Part shown: one piece after another, positions 1-9,786 of the stretch
Position numbering within the stretch: the stretch's first letter is position 1
How the letters are laid out: every line of letters starts with the position of its first letter
From: Alphaproteobacteria bacterium
Lineage (GTDB): Bacteria; Pseudomonadota; Alphaproteobacteria; Puniceispirillales; Marisalimonadaceae
Assembly (NCBI GenBank): GCA_004213885.1
Contig: SGYL01000001.1
Location: 1 to 64,000 of the forward strand
Direction of reading: 5' to 3'
DNA length: 64,000 bases
Notes under the pieces: generated by a model
What the model saw: the letters and a program-made list of their open reading frames with translations, nothing else
What the model was told of the DNA's origin: nothing
Databases searched by the model: none
Program-made: the position numbers and the translations under genes

Positions 1-1
1 A

Positions 2-1192
2 GATGGTTGGTTTGAAAAGGACCTCGAAGAAGTATGGATGAGCCACGGTGATCATGTAAGTGAAATGGCACCTGACTTTAAAGTTTTAGCAACTTCAAAA
101 AATGCACCTTTTGCGATGGTTGCTGATAAAAAAAGAAATTTTTATGGTGTTCAATTTCATCCTGAGGTTCATCATACTCCAAAAGGAAAAGTTTTATTTG
201 ATAATTTTTTAAAAATCTCAGGCTTCAAACGTGATTGGACAATGCAATCATTTTATGAAGATGCAATTAAAAATATCAGAAAAGAGATTGGTAACAATAA
301 AGTCATTTGCGCACTATCAGGTGGAGTTGATAGTTCTGTGACGGCAATCCTTTTACACAAGGCTATTGGTAATAATTTAACCTGTATTTTTGTTAATCAT
401 GGATTGCTTAGGAAAAACGAGCATTCAGAAGTTTTAAAAATGTTCAGAGATAATTATAAAATACCTCTTATTTACGCTAATGAAAGCAACCTTTTTTTAG
501 ATAAATTAAAAGGTGTTACAAGTCCAGAAAAGAAAAGAAAAATAATTGGAAATTTATTTATAAAAGTTTTTCAAAAACATGCAAAAAAAATGGATAACAT
601 AAAGTTTTTAGCTCAAGGTACATTATACCCTGATGTAATAGAGAGTGTTTCTGTTAATGATGGTCCCTCTGTTACTATAAAATCACATCATAATGTTGGT
701 GGTTTACCTAAAAGAATGGGTTTGAAATTAATTGAGCCTTTAAGAAATCTTTTTAAAGATGAAGTTAGAAAATTAGGAAATGAATTAAACTTACCTAAAA
801 CATTTATAAATCGACATCCATTTCCAGGACCTGGATTAGCTATAAGATGTCCAGGAGAAGTGACAATTAAAAAAGTTAAAATTTTACAAAACATTGATGA
901 AATCTTCATCGACCAAATCAAGAAATATAACTTTTATGACGAAATTTGGCAGGCTTTTTCAGTATTATTACCAACAAGGTCTGTTGGCGTGATGGGAGAT
1001 AAAAGAACTTATGACTATGCTTGTGTGTTGAGAGCCGTAACTTCTGTAGATGGAATGACAGCTGATTATTTTAAATTTGATCAAAGTTTTCTTTCTGATA
1101 CATCAACAAGAATTATCAATGAGGTTAGTGGTGTTAATAGGGTAACTTATGACATTACTTCAAAACCACCTGGCACAATTGAGTGGGAGTAG
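2..1192 (+). CDS. guaA: GMP synthase (glutamine-hydrolysing), 5'-truncated
   Basis: Makes GMP from XMP, glutamine and ATP in purine synthesis. The frame is open from base 2, so the gene begins before the window and most of the N-terminal glutamine amidotransferase domain is missing. Seen: the end of that domain with the His-Glu of the catalytic triad ([11 protein letters not shown]), the ATP-pyrophosphatase P-loop SGGVDSS, the C-terminal dimerisation region with [11 protein letters not shown], and the canonical C-terminus GTIEWE. The nearest ATG, at base 38, is internal to the conserved VWMSHGD motif and is not the real start. It is followed by a short AT-rich spacer and convergent genes. Confidence 0.97.
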   Translation, partial: DGWFEKDLEEVWMSHGDHVSEMAPDFKVLATSKNAPFAMVADKKRNFYGVQFHPEVHHTPKGKVLFDNFLKISGFKRDWTMQSFYEDAIKNIRKEIGNNKVICALSGGVDSSVTAILLHKAIGNNLTCIFVNHGLLRKNEHSEVLKMFRDNYKIPLIYANESNLFLDKLKGVTSPEKKRKIIGNLFIKVFQKHAKKMDNIKFLAQGTLYPDVIESVSVNDGPSVTIKSHHNVGGLPKRMGLKLIEPLRNLFKDEVRKLGNELNLPKTFINRHPFPGPGLAIRCPGEVTIKKVKILQNIDEIFIDQIKKYNFYDEIWQAFSVLLPTRSVGVMGDKRTYDYACVLRAVTSVDGMTADYFKFDQSFLSDTSTRIINEVSGVNRVTYDITSKPPGTIEWE

Positions 1193-1250
1193 TACTTGTT
1201 TCTTAACCCTTGATAACATTGAGTTCACACTAAAAAAAAATTTAAAAATA

Positions 1251-1694
1251 TTAAACATTTTTTTTTATTAAGTATTTTTGAATACCTTCAAATACTAATT
1301 CTTGATTTTGATTAATTATTGTTGCTTTCATTTCAATTATACCCGTAGTTTTTTGAGAAACTAAATTAATGATTTCAAGTTCTGGATATAAAGTATCATT
1401 TTTGTATACTGGCTTTAGAAATTTGCCATTAATTTCAATCATTCCTAATAAACTTTGTCTAACCTCTGATGGAAAACTTCCTGCACCAGCAGCTGTTTGA
1501 GACATAACTTGGATACCATGAGCCAGCATATCTTTATGACCTTTTTGTTTACAAAATTCTACATCATAGTGAATTGGGTCATTGTCTCCTGAAACACCCT
1601 GAAACATTGAAAAAATACCGCTTGTTTGAGTCCTTGAAGGAAGTATATACTTGTCTCCAAGATTAAAATCTTCAAAATATTTATTTTTGATCAT
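1251..1694 (-). CDS. MaoC-like hotdog dehydratase
   Basis: 147-residue single-domain hotdog protein of the MaoC/(R)-specific enoyl-CoA hydratase family. The hydratase-2 signature is visible as DNDPIHYD (about residues 37-44), followed by the AHG turn. Family members hydrate 2-enoyl-CoA thioesters, but the substrate cannot be read from sequence. It lies 33 bp downstream of the FleQ-like activator on the same strand and is probably co-transcribed with it. No obvious functional link to flagella; it may simply be an operon neighbour. Confidence 0.8.
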   Translation of the reverse strand: MIKNKYFEDFNLGDKYILPSRTQTSGIFSMFQGVSGDNDPIHYDVEFCKQKGHKDMLAHGIQVMSQTAAGAGSFPSEVRQSLLGMIEINGKFLKPVYKNDTLYPELEIINLVSQKTTGIIEMKATIINQNQELVFEGIQKYLIKKNV

Positions 1695-1727
1695 ATCAAA
1701 GCAGTTAATTTAAGAATTAAAAATTTA

Positions 1728-2864
1728 TTAATTAGTATCATTTTTTGTAATTGAGAATTTTTTCATTTTCTCAATTAGGGTAGTTCTTCTTAGCTTTAAA
1801 ATGTCTGCTGCGTTGGCAATTTTTCCATTAGTCTTTTCTAAAGCTGCTTCAATTAATATTATCTCAATATCTTGTAAATGACGTCGAATATCAATTTCGT
1901 CATAGAAAGTAAACCAATCTTTATAATTATTTGGATGAGGAAGATTATTAACATTAGTTTCTTCATCACCGTTGTCATCAAATTCAACTTCATCCATTAA
2001 CTCTGATGTTACATCCCAAATCTCATTTTGTTCTTCAATTGTGTTTGGAGCTTTCAACCTTAAGAGGTTTTCAGTAACATTTGTACTTGTAACATCTTGA
2101 CCCTGAAAAAGTATACATGCTCTTTCAATTAAATTTTTTAATTCTCTTACGTTACCAGGCCAATTATGTCTTGTAAGTGCTGTGATTGCTTCAGTTGTAA
2201 ATTTTGGCTTAAATTCATCTTCGGTATCTACTTTTTTTAGCAAATTTAATACTAAGTCAGGTATATCATCTCTTCTTTCAGCTAGTGATGGTACCTGTAT
2301 AGGTAAAACATTTATTCTAAAGAAAAGATCAGCTCTAAATTCCCCACTTTCAACTTTTTTTTCTAAATCTCTATGAGTTGCACATATAAGTCTAAGATCA
2401 ATTTTAATATCTGTAGATCCTCCAACTCTTTGAATTGTTTTATTTTCAATTGCTCTTAATAATTTTGCTTGGAGCGCCAAGGGCATATCACCTATCTCGT
2501 CGAGGAACATTGAACCACCGCTTGATTGTTCAAATTTACCTTTTCTTAGTTTATCAGCTCCAGTAAATGATCCTTTTTCATGTCCAAATAGTTCTGATTC
2601 CAATAACTCTGAAGGAATGGCTGCGCAATTGACTGTTATTAAAGGTCCATTTCTTGGCGAAGAGTTGTGAATTGCTCTTGCAATCACGTCTTTACCAGTT
2701 CCAGTTTCTCCAAGTATTAAAGCGGTACTGTTCGTTTTGGATATCATTTGAATTAATTTTATTAATTCATCAGTTTGTTTGCTTTTACCAGAAATTAAAT
2801 TTCTGATGTTAAAGTTGTTACTCTTTTGGGTTTTATGGTCTGATATTTTTGTGACAGATGCCAT
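1728..2864 (-). CDS. Sigma-54 activator, FleQ/FlrA-like, lacking the N-terminal sensory domain
   Basis: 378-residue AAA+ enhancer-binding protein. Walker A GETGTGKD lies at about residues 52-59. The sigma-54 contact loop reads GSFTGA (about 98-103) rather than the usual GAFTGA. A Walker B-type LDEIGDM and WPGNVREL follow. After an acidic linker there is a Fis-type helix-turn-helix (AANAADILKLRRTTLIEKM-like region, about 345-370), resembling the C-terminus of FleQ. Only about 25 residues precede the AAA+ domain, so there is no receiver or FleQ domain and activity is probably set by level or partners. Divergent from flbD and the flagellar cluster, so inferred to be a flagellar master activator. 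Confidence 0.85.
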   Translation of the reverse strand: MASVTKISDHKTQKSNNFNIRNLISGKSKQTDELIKLIQMISKTNSTALILGETGTGKDVIARAIHNSSPRNGPLITVNCAAIPSELLESELFGHEKGSFTGADKLRKGKFEQSSGGSMFLDEIGDMPLALQAKLLRAIENKTIQRVGGSTDIKIDLRLICATHRDLEKKVESGEFRADLFFRINVLPIQVPSLAERRDDIPDLVLNLLKKVDTEDEFKPKFTTEAITALTRHNWPGNVRELKNLIERACILFQGQDVTSTNVTENLLRLKAPNTIEEQNEIWDVTSELMDEVEFDDNGDEETNVNNLPHPNNYKDWFTFYDEIDIRRHLQDIEIILIEAALEKTNGKIANAADILKLRRTTLIEKMKKFSITKNDTN

Positions 2865-2898
2865 TTAAGTGTCAAAATTTTGTATTTTGTTATTATTA

Positions 2899-2926
2899 AT
2901 TATATAATGTCATAAAACTGACTCAA
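2899..2926 (-). promoter_or_regulatory. Candidate sigma-70-type promoter for the FleQ-like gene
   Basis: On the minus strand: -35 TTGAGT (2921-2926), 16-bp spacer, -10 TATAAT (2899-2904). The start codon follows about 35 bp downstream of the -10. Fits a housekeeping promoter for the top-level activator. Confidence 0.45.
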
Positions 2927-2998
2927 TAAAAAGGCTTTTTTAAAATATTTTTCCTTAGATATTCAAGTCTATAATTTAAATTTTTGTAAATTTCTGTT

Positions 2999-3016
2999 TT
3001 GGCAAACTTCTTGCTT
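2999..3016 (+). promoter_or_regulatory. Sigma-54 (-24/-12) promoter of flbD
   Basis: TTGGCA...TTGCTT with the invariant GG (3001-3002) and GC (3013-3014) separated by exactly 10 bases. It lies 26 bp before the flbD ATG, with an AGGAG ribosome site between. The first promoter of the fliE-flhB transcription unit. Confidence 0.85.
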
Positions 3017-3041
3017 CTGAGTTTGTATTAAGGAGTTATTT

Positions 3042-4226
3042 ATGAATCATGTAATAATTATAGGTAAAAATTTAAATATATTTGAAGATTTAAGTAATTT
3101 TTTTGAAAACAGAAATATATCAATAATTAAACCAAATGAAAATAATGATTTACCAAACCTTTCAGGAGTAGCCTTGAGTGGCTTAAATATTGAAACAATT
3201 ATTTGTTCTACAGAATATGAAAAACATTTAGGTGGCCAAGAAAAATTACTAGCTTTTGCAAGAGAAAACAAAATAAAAAAAATTATTATTATTTCAGAAG
3301 ATAAAAATATAAAAGATTACACTATTATAAATGAATTAGGTGGAGCACTAAAGAGATTAACGTTTAATGATATTTATAATAAAATAACAAAAGAGATAAT
3401 TTTTCATTGTTGTGTAACAGATAATTCTTATTCAGCAGGTGATGAAAAGACCTTTGAACTGCTTAGTTTATCTAGAAGAGTAGCATTAACTGATGTCACT
3501 GTATTTATTAATGGCCCAACTGGTTCTGGCAAAGAAGTTCTAGCAAATTATTTACATGAATATTCACCAAGAAAAAATGAACCCTTTGTTGCGGTTAATT
3601 GTGCTGCAATTCCAGAAAACATGTTAGAGGCAATTCTTTTTGGCCATGAAAAGGGTGCTTTTACAGGAGCCTCGTATGCAAATAAGGGGATTTTCAGGGC
3701 TGCTGAAAAAGGTACTTTGTTATTAGATGAAATTTCTGAGATGCCTTTATCTTTGCAAGCAAAATTATTACGTGTTTTACAAGAAAAAAAGGTAACTCCT
3801 GTTGGAGGCCAAAGGGATATTGAAATTGATGTAAGAGTTTTAGCTACTTCTAATAGAGATATGGTAACTGAGGTAAAGCAATCTAGATTTAGAGAAGATT
3901 TATATTACAGATTAAATGTGTTTCCTCTTCAAACAAAAAATTTAAAAGATAGAAAGGATGATATTTTCCCTATAGCTTTAAAAATTTTAGAGAAACATTG
4001 TAAAGAAAAGCAAATACCAATAATTTCTTCCGAAGCACAAGAAGTTATTCTTAATCACGATTGGCCAGGTAATGTAAGAGAATTAGAAAACACATTACAG
4101 AGAGCACTTGTATTATGCGAAGGCGATAAGATAACAAAAACTTCAATTATGATTGACAAATCTCTTAACAATATGTCCTCAGATGGTCAGGTTGAGAGTT
4201 TTATTGATAGATATAATTATGCATAA
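3042..4226 (+). CDS. flbD: FlbD-like sigma-54 activator with degenerate receiver and no HTH
   Basis: 394-residue flagellar enhancer-binding protein. Residues 1-110 look like a receiver fold, but the usual Asp pair, phospho-acceptor Asp and Lys are not recognisable. An AAA+ domain follows: Walker A GPTGSGKE (about 158-165), intact GAFTGA (about 205-210), LLLDEISEM, and WPGNVREL. The protein stops about 35 residues after that with no Fis-type helix-turn-helix, unlike Caulobacter FlbD; the missing DNA-binding domain recalls H. pylori FlgR. First gene of the flagellar run, preceded by its own sigma-54 promoter and 25 bp before fliE. Start supported by AGGAG upstream. Confidence 0.9.
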   Translation: MNHVIIIGKNLNIFEDLSNFFENRNISIIKPNENNDLPNLSGVALSGLNIETIICSTEYEKHLGGQEKLLAFARENKIKKIIIISEDKNIKDYTIINELGGALKRLTFNDIYNKITKEIIFHCCVTDNSYSAGDEKTFELLSLSRRVALTDVTVFINGPTGSGKEVLANYLHEYSPRKNEPFVAVNCAAIPENMLEAILFGHEKGAFTGASYANKGIFRAAEKGTLLLDEISEMPLSLQAKLLRVLQEKKVTPVGGQRDIEIDVRVLATSNRDMVTEVKQSRFREDLYYRLNVFPLQTKNLKDRKDDIFPIALKILEKHCKEKQIPIISSEAQEVILNHDWPGNVRELENTLQRALVLCEGDKITKTSIMIDKSLNNMSSDGQVESFIDRYNYA

Positions 4227-4251
4227 AGTAGTTAGTTAAAAAGGATTTAAA

Positions 4252-4560
4252 ATGTCTAAAATAAATGGAAATATAATACAAAACAACTTAAGAGCAGATG
4301 TTTTAAATAAGGCAACAAAAGTATTAGATAACAAAAGTTCTGTCGACTTCAGTTCAAAAATTCACGACGCAATAAAAGAAGTTGCAGACTCTCAAACTAA
4401 AGCTAATCAAATTACTAAAGATTATGAATTAGGAAAAGAAACTGATCTTACAAAAGTTGTCATGCAACAACAAGTAGCAAATATTGCTTTTCAATTAACA
4501 TTAAATGTAAGAAATAAAGTTTTAAGTTCATACAAAGATATTATGAACATGCCAGTATAA
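4252..4560 (+). CDS. fliE: Flagellar hook-basal body protein FliE
   Basis: 102 residues, normal length for FliE, the MS ring-rod junction protein. The conserved C-terminal half is clear: an LTKVVMQQQVANIAFQLTL segment and a final helix RNKVLSSYKDIMNMPV. AAGGA ribosome site upstream. Sits between flbD and fliF, the usual order. Confidence 0.95.
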   Translation: MSKINGNIIQNNLRADVLNKATKVLDNKSSVDFSSKIHDAIKEVADSQTKANQITKDYELGKETDLTKVVMQQQVANIAFQLTLNVRNKVLSSYKDIMNMPV

Positions 4561-4582
4561 ATAATAGATAAAGGATAAAATT

Positions 4583-6298
4583 ATGGCTGAAGCAACAGGA
4601 ACAGAGATAACAAATACGAATACAGGAATTCTATCAAGAATCTCTGGAATATTTTCTAATGTTAAAAAATTAAGATCAGATCCAGCAGTTCAGAAATCAG
4701 TTCCTCTAGCTTTTGGAATAATTGTGACTTTTGTCGGAATCATTGCTTTTTATTTAATGCAAAAGCCTGAAATGACAACTTTATTTTCTTCTTTACCAGA
4801 AAACGAAAAATCTGCAGTTTTTGACGCACTAAAACAAAATGGTGTAGATGTTTCATTAAATTCTGCAACTGGAGAAGTTATTGTTCCAGTCGGTGATTAT
4901 CATAATGCAAAAATGTTATTAGCATCACAAGGGTTACCTTCTTCTGTACCAGATGGTTATTCTTCTTTAAATGAAATGCCAATGGGAACAAGTAGGTCAG
5001 TGGAAGCAGTAAAAATTAAACAAACTCTTGAAGCTGAGTTATCAAAGTCATTAAATTTCATTTCTGGCATTTCATCTGCAAGAGTTCATCTCGCAATCCC
5101 AGAAAAAACTGTTTTTGCTCGTGAAACTGCTTTACCTTCTGCCTCAGTTTTTGTTAGATTGGCATCAGGACGCTCATTAGGAAGGCAACAAGTTCAATCT
5201 ATTGTTCATTTAGTATCCTCATCAGTACCAAATCTACCATCTGAGAATGTTACTGTAATTGATCAATTTGGTGAATTATTATCAAAGCCAAAAACAGATA
5301 GTAGTATTTCTGCATCGGAAGAACAAATAATTCAACAAATGAAGCTAGGTGAAATTTATAGATCGAAAGTTATTTCTCTTTTAACACCAATGATAGGTGC
5401 TGGAAATGTGAAAGCAGAAATAAATGTGGATATGAATTTTACAAAAAAAGAGATTACCGAAGAGTTAGTTGATCCAGAAGGCAATGCTATAAGAAGTGAA
5501 CAAAATACTTTAGATGAATCAGGAGACGCTGAAGCTCAAGGAATTCCGGGTGCATTGGCAAATCAGCCACCACTTAAACCAGATTTAAAACAAGATTCTC
5601 CGAATGCCAAAGGTGGAATAGGTAATATAAAGTCAAGAAGTCAATCTACAGTTAAAAATTATGAAGTAAGCAAAAAAATTGAAACAACGTTACCTCAAGT
5701 TGGTAAAGTGACAAAAATAAAAGCTGCAGTTGTTATAAGAGAAAATAAAATAACTTCAGAAGATGGAACTGTTTCATTTGAAAAAGTTGATCCAAAAAGA
5801 TTAGAAGAAATAAAGATGCTAGTAATGGAAACACTCGGTTTCGATGAAAATAGAGGTGATAGTGTAACTGTAAAAAGTAGTCCTTTTGTAGACACATTAG
5901 AACCTATTTCTATTCCTTGGTATGAAAGTGGAACATTCAAAGAATTATCCAAACAACTTGGTATGATATTAATATTTGCTATAATTACATTTGGAGCTTT
6001 ATTACCCTTATTAAGAAGAGTAATAGTTCCTGCATCATTTTCTTCGGGGGCTCCTGTAATTAGTGATGGTGATTTTGAAGAAGAGTTAGATAAAGTTGAA
6101 GTTCAAGAAGGTGATACTTTGGAAGATATAAAAGCAAAGTTAAAACCAAAAAAACAGGCAATATCAGCAGAGATGTTGGATACCGCAAACACTTATGATG
6201 ATAAAGTGGCTGTTATTAGAATGATTGTAGGAGATCAAGCTGGTAGGGTATCAAATGTATTTAAAAATATGATGAAAGAACAACCAATAGACAATTAA
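4583..6298 (+). CDS. fliF: Flagellar MS-ring protein FliF
   Basis: 571 residues, full length. A membrane segment lies near residues 43-62 (AFGIIVTFVGIIAFYLM), followed by the secretin-like ring-building domains (ISGISSARVHLAIPEK, ENVTVIDQFGELLS). A low-complexity periplasmic region, a second membrane segment (about 455-475) and a cytoplasmic tail that binds FliG come after. It forms the basal-body platform in the inner membrane. Followed 25 bp later by fliG. Confidence 0.97.
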   Translation: MAEATGTEITNTNTGILSRISGIFSNVKKLRSDPAVQKSVPLAFGIIVTFVGIIAFYLMQKPEMTTLFSSLPENEKSAVFDALKQNGVDVSLNSATGEVIVPVGDYHNAKMLLASQGLPSSVPDGYSSLNEMPMGTSRSVEAVKIKQTLEAELSKSLNFISGISSARVHLAIPEKTVFARETALPSASVFVRLASGRSLGRQQVQSIVHLVSSSVPNLPSENVTVIDQFGELLSKPKTDSSISASEEQIIQQMKLGEIYRSKVISLLTPMIGAGNVKAEINVDMNFTKKEITEELVDPEGNAIRSEQNTLDESGDAEAQGIPGALANQPPLKPDLKQDSPNAKGGIGNIKSRSQSTVKNYEVSKKIETTLPQVGKVTKIKAAVVIRENKITSEDGTVSFEKVDPKRLEEIKMLVMETLGFDENRGDSVTVKSSPFVDTLEPISIPWYESGTFKELSKQLGMILIFAIITFGALLPLLRRVIVPASFSSGAPVISDGDFEEELDKVEVQEGDTLEDIKAKLKPKKQAISAEMLDTANTYDDKVAVIRMIVGDQAGRVSNVFKNMMKEQPIDN

Positions 6299-6323
6299 AA
6301 CATAATAAGAGATAGGATATAAA

Positions 6324-7364
6324 ATGGCTGAACAAGTATCTACAACTGAAGATATAAATGATCTATATGATAGTTTAACTGGGACTCAAAAATGTGCAAT
6401 TTTGATGATGTTGCTTGGAGAAGATGAAGCTGCAGAAATAATGAAAAATCTCTCTCCAAAAGAAGTTCAAACTTTGGGTAGTGCTATGTACTCAGTGCAA
6501 GGTTTGCCTCAAGAAACTGTTAACTTGGTTCTTGATGAATTTTTAGCAATTATAAAAGGGCAAACAAGTTTAGGTATTGAAGGAACAAGTTATATTAAAA
6601 ACGTTTTAACAAAAGCGCTTGGAGAAGATAAGGCTGAAAGTGTTTTGGGAAGAATTACACCACAGGATAGTGTTAAAGCTATTGAAATTTTAGAATGGTT
6701 AGATGCAAGGTCAATTGCAGAATTGATTTTGGAAGAACACCCACAAATTATAGCATTGATTATTTCTTATTTAGAGCCTGGTATTGCCGCTGATGTATTA
6801 AATCTTTTACCAGAAAATATTCAATCAGACATTGTTAAAAGAATAGCCACACTTCAAACCATTCAACCTGAGGCTTTGTCAGAGTTAAATCGAGTAATGC
6901 AAAAAGTATTTTCATCAAATGCAAGTTTAAGAGCTAGTAAAGTTGGAGGAGTACAAGCAGCAGCCAAAATTATGAACTTCTGTAAGCAAGATATGGAAGG
7001 AAGAATAATGAAAGATATATTAAAAGCTGACAAAGCATTAATGCAGGGAATTCAAGATAATATGTTTGTTTTTGAAACATTATTACTTTCAGATGATAAA
7101 TCTCTTCAAACTCTTTTAAGAGCGGTTGATGATGAATTAATTATTTTAGCTCTTAAAGGTGCTGATGATGAGCTTAGATCAAAATTATTTGGTTGTATGT
7201 CTCAAAGAGCTGCAGCAAATATACAAGATGAAATGGAAGCATTAGGGCCTGTAAGATTAACAGAAGTTCAGGAAGCTCAAAAACAAATAATTGCTATAGC
7301 GAGAAGAATGTCTGATGAAGGGTCAATTGTTCTTGCCGGTCGTGGTGGTGATGATTTTGTATAA
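6324..7364 (+). CDS. fliG: Flagellar motor switch protein FliG
   Basis: 346 residues. All three FliG domains are recognisable: N-terminal (QKCAILMMLLGEDEAAEIM), middle with the EHPQ motif (LEEHPQIIALIISYL), and C-terminal charged torque domain (DDKSLQTLLRAVDDELIILALKG) ending in GDDFV. Transmits torque from the MotA-type stator to the C-ring. Lies between fliF and fliH. Confidence 0.97.
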   Translation: MAEQVSTTEDINDLYDSLTGTQKCAILMMLLGEDEAAEIMKNLSPKEVQTLGSAMYSVQGLPQETVNLVLDEFLAIIKGQTSLGIEGTSYIKNVLTKALGEDKAESVLGRITPQDSVKAIEILEWLDARSIAELILEEHPQIIALIISYLEPGIAADVLNLLPENIQSDIVKRIATLQTIQPEALSELNRVMQKVFSSNASLRASKVGGVQAAAKIMNFCKQDMEGRIMKDILKADKALMQGIQDNMFVFETLLLSDDKSLQTLLRAVDDELIILALKGADDELRSKLFGCMSQRAAANIQDEMEALGPVRLTEVQEAQKQIIAIARRMSDEGSIVLAGRGGDDFV

Positions 7365-7383
7365 AATTTAAAAGAGTAATGTT

Positions 7384-8460
7384 ATGGTAAATATAAACCA
7401 GAGTGAAGATAAGAATGAGGAGTTAAAACTTTCTCCTTTAGGAATTGATGAGATTAATTCTGTTATTAAATCATTTAAAAATTCAACATTTAATCAAGAA
7501 GAATTATATAAAAAAGATGAAAAAAACTTTGTAAAAAAAACATTATTTGATTTAGCAAAAGAATCTGAAAGAATTTTATCGGAAGAAAGCCAAAGTAAAA
7601 CTGATATCTCAAGTGAAGAAAATGTTGGCATAAGTGAAGAGATTGTTAAAGACATTAATCAAAATGATAAACCTGAAAATATTCATTCTATTAACGATTT
7701 AGATGAAAACAATAATAAGGAAAAAGAAGAAGAACATATTAATAGAGCAATCGATGAAACCATAAAATCAGATGAAGTTTCAGAAGAAAAAATTAGTGAT
7801 GAACATAAAAAATCAGATGAAGTTTCAGAAGAAAAGGTTAATTATAAACAAGAAAAATCAGACGAAGATTTAGATGAAAATATCAATAAAAATGTAAAGG
7901 AACTAAACGAAAAAAATCCTGACACTAATTCTGCTGAAACAAATAAAATTGAATATGAAGAAAAAACACTTGAAGCATTAGACTCAGTTCGTGAAGCTGT
8001 AACAAAATCTTTAGAAGAAAATGTTGAAACCCAAAATGTAGAAATTAAAAATAATACAGATGACTCAAAAAATAATTCTAATGAAGTTATTTCTGAAATT
8101 AGTTTAATTAATAATCTATTTAAAAATATTAGAGAAATAAGCAATGAAGAAATTGAAAATGTAGTTAAGTCAAAAGTCATAGAATTAGCCGAAGATGTAA
8201 TTGGTTACCAAATAGAAAAATTTCCTGACAAGTTTTTAAAAAAAATTAAAAATAGTATTAATGAGATAAAAAGTATTAATAACGATATTAAAATTTATCT
8301 TAATGATGAAGACTTGAAGCTATTAAATAAATTTATAGAAAATAATAAATCAGAAATTACTTTTAAATTGGAATTGGATTCTTCTTTAGGCAGAGGTGAC
8401 TTTACAATAGATATTGGTGGAGTGATTCAGGCAATAAAGTATAAAAAAGTAATAGAGTAA
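7384..8460 (+). CDS. fliH: FliH-like regulator of the flagellar export ATPase
   Basis: 358 residues, longer than typical FliH (about 200-240). Assigned by position between fliG and fliI and by the C-terminal region (about 240-358), which resembles FliH/V-ATPase subunit E: helical, then DLKLLNKFIENN and a DFTIDIGGVIQAIKY end. The N-terminal 230 residues are highly acidic and low-complexity, rich in D, E, K, N and S, with a duplicated SDEVSEEK block. The acidic part is probably disordered; similarity there is not informative. Ends 4 bp before fliI. Confidence 0.8.
   Translation: MVNINQSEDKNEELKLSPLGIDEINSVIKSFKNSTFNQEELYKKDEKNFVKKTLFDLAKESERILSEESQSKTDISSEENVGISEEIVKDINQNDKPENIHSINDLDENNNKEKEEEHINRAIDETIKSDEVSEEKISDEHKKSDEVSEEKVNYKQEKSDEDLDENINKNVKELNEKNPDTNSAETNKIEYEEKTLEALDSVREAVTKSLEENVETQNVEIKNNTDDSKNNSNEVISEISLINNLFKNIREISNEEIENVVKSKVIELAEDVIGYQIEKFPDKFLKKIKNSINEIKSINNDIKIYLNDEDLKLLNKFIENNKSEITFKLELDSSLGRGDFTIDIGGVIQAIKYKKVIE
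7764..7835 (+). repeat. Tandem 27-bp direct repeat inside fliH
   Basis: Identical 27-bp units at 7764-7790 and 7809-7835 (period 45 bp, in frame), each coding KSDEVSEEK. Lies in the acidic linker of FliH; probably a replication-slippage expansion. Confidence 0.75.
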
Positions 8461-8463
8461 ATT

Positions 8464-9786
8464 ATGAATTTTACGTCCATCATTTCAGAAAAAATTAACA
8501 ACATATCTGTTGAAAAGAATATAATTCATATTGGAGAGGTAAAAAAATTTGATGGTAATATCGTTTATACAGACCCTTTTCCAGCTCCAATTGGAAGTTT
8601 GTGCTTAATACATGATTGTCATAAAAACAAAATCATGTCCGAAGTTATTAGTTTTGATGAAAAATATAATATGCTTGCCGTATTAGGGCAAAATCCAAAT
8701 TTAATTATAGGTTGTAAAGTACAGTTAATAGATGATGGAAAAAACATTAATATTGATGAAAGGATTTTAGGACGGATTACAGATGCATTTGGTAATCCAT
8801 TAGACGATAAACCTTTAGATAAAATGAAAGAGGAGTGGCCCTTAATGGGGAAGTCTATGAATCCTCTTAAAAGAAAGCCAGTAACAAAACCTTTAGATGT
8901 AGGAATAAAAATTATCAATTCACTTTTAACAGTAGGGCAAGGTCAAAGATTAGGTATTATTGCAGGTTCAGGAGTAGGAAAATCCATTTTAATAAAAATG
9001 ATGTGTCAATTTACCAATGCAGATGTAGTTGTTCTAGGTTTAATTGGTGAACGTGCAAGAGAAGTTGGAGTAATGGTGCAAAGTCTTTTTAATAATGAAA
9101 ACGAAAATAATATTACAGTTGTTGCTGTTCCTGCAGATCAATCACCACTTTTAAGGGTAAGAGGTGCTAATAGAGCAACTGCGATAGCCGAATATTTTAG
9201 AAGTAAAAATAAAAATGTTTTATTAATCATGGATAGTTTGACTAGAATAGCCCATGCAAAAAGAGAAATTGGTCTTTCTTTAGGAGAACAACCAACGTCA
9301 AAAGGTTATCCTTCATCAGTTATTTCAATGATACCTAATCTAATTGAAAGAACTGGAAACTCAGATACTACTAATGGAAGTATTACAGCTTTTTATACTG
9401 TTTTAGCAGATGCAGACGATCATAATGATCCTGTAGTTGATACTGCAAGGGCCATTTTAGATGGTCATATTTTGTTAAGTAGAAATAATGCACAAATGGG
9501 AATTTATCCTGCGGTAGACATAACAAACTCAGTTAGTCGTGTAATGAATGAAATTATTAAACAAGATCATTTAGAGATAGCACAAAAATTTAGAGCTCAT
9601 GTTTCTTCTTATATTGAAAATAAAGATCTTATGATGATGGGTGGATATGTTCAAGGAAAGGATACATTGCTTGATGAGGCAATTACACTTTGGCCAAAAA
9701 TTATTGATTTTATATCCCAAAAAGAAAATGAAAAAATTAACTACAGTGAATGCATATCAAAACTATTGAAGCTATATAATGGATAA
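8464..9786 (+). CDS. fliI: Flagellar export ATPase FliI
   Basis: 440 residues, normal length. F1-ATPase beta-like: P-loop GSGVGKSILI (about residues 168-177), catalytic GERAREV segment, Walker B LLIMDSLTR, and the LGEQPTSKGYPSSV signature of type III export ATPases. Energises unfolding and loading of export substrates at the FlhA/FlhB gate together with FliH and FliJ. Overlaps fliJ by 8 bp, so the two are probably translationally coupled. Confidence 0.97.
   Translation: MNFTSIISEKINNISVEKNIIHIGEVKKFDGNIVYTDPFPAPIGSLCLIHDCHKNKIMSEVISFDEKYNMLAVLGQNPNLIIGCKVQLIDDGKNINIDERILGRITDAFGNPLDDKPLDKMKEEWPLMGKSMNPLKRKPVTKPLDVGIKIINSLLTVGQGQRLGIIAGSGVGKSILIKMMCQFTNADVVVLGLIGERAREVGVMVQSLFNNENENNITVVAVPADQSPLLRVRGANRATAIAEYFRSKNKNVLLIMDSLTRIAHAKREIGLSLGEQPTSKGYPSSVISMIPNLIERTGNSDTTNGSITAFYTVLADADDHNDPVVDTARAILDGHILLSRNNAQMGIYPAVDITNSVSRVMNEIIKQDHLEIAQKFRAHVSSYIENKDLMMMGGYVQGKDTLLDEAITLWPKIIDFISQKENEKINYSECISKLLKLYNG

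Noticed and set aside
1193-1250. Terminator after guaA
   Set aside because: Long A and T runs but no stem with G-C pairs that I can draw.
7764-7835. Repeat in fliH as part of a CRISPR or mobile element
   Set aside because: Only two in-frame copies inside a low-complexity coding stretch, with no spacers or flanking inverted repeats.
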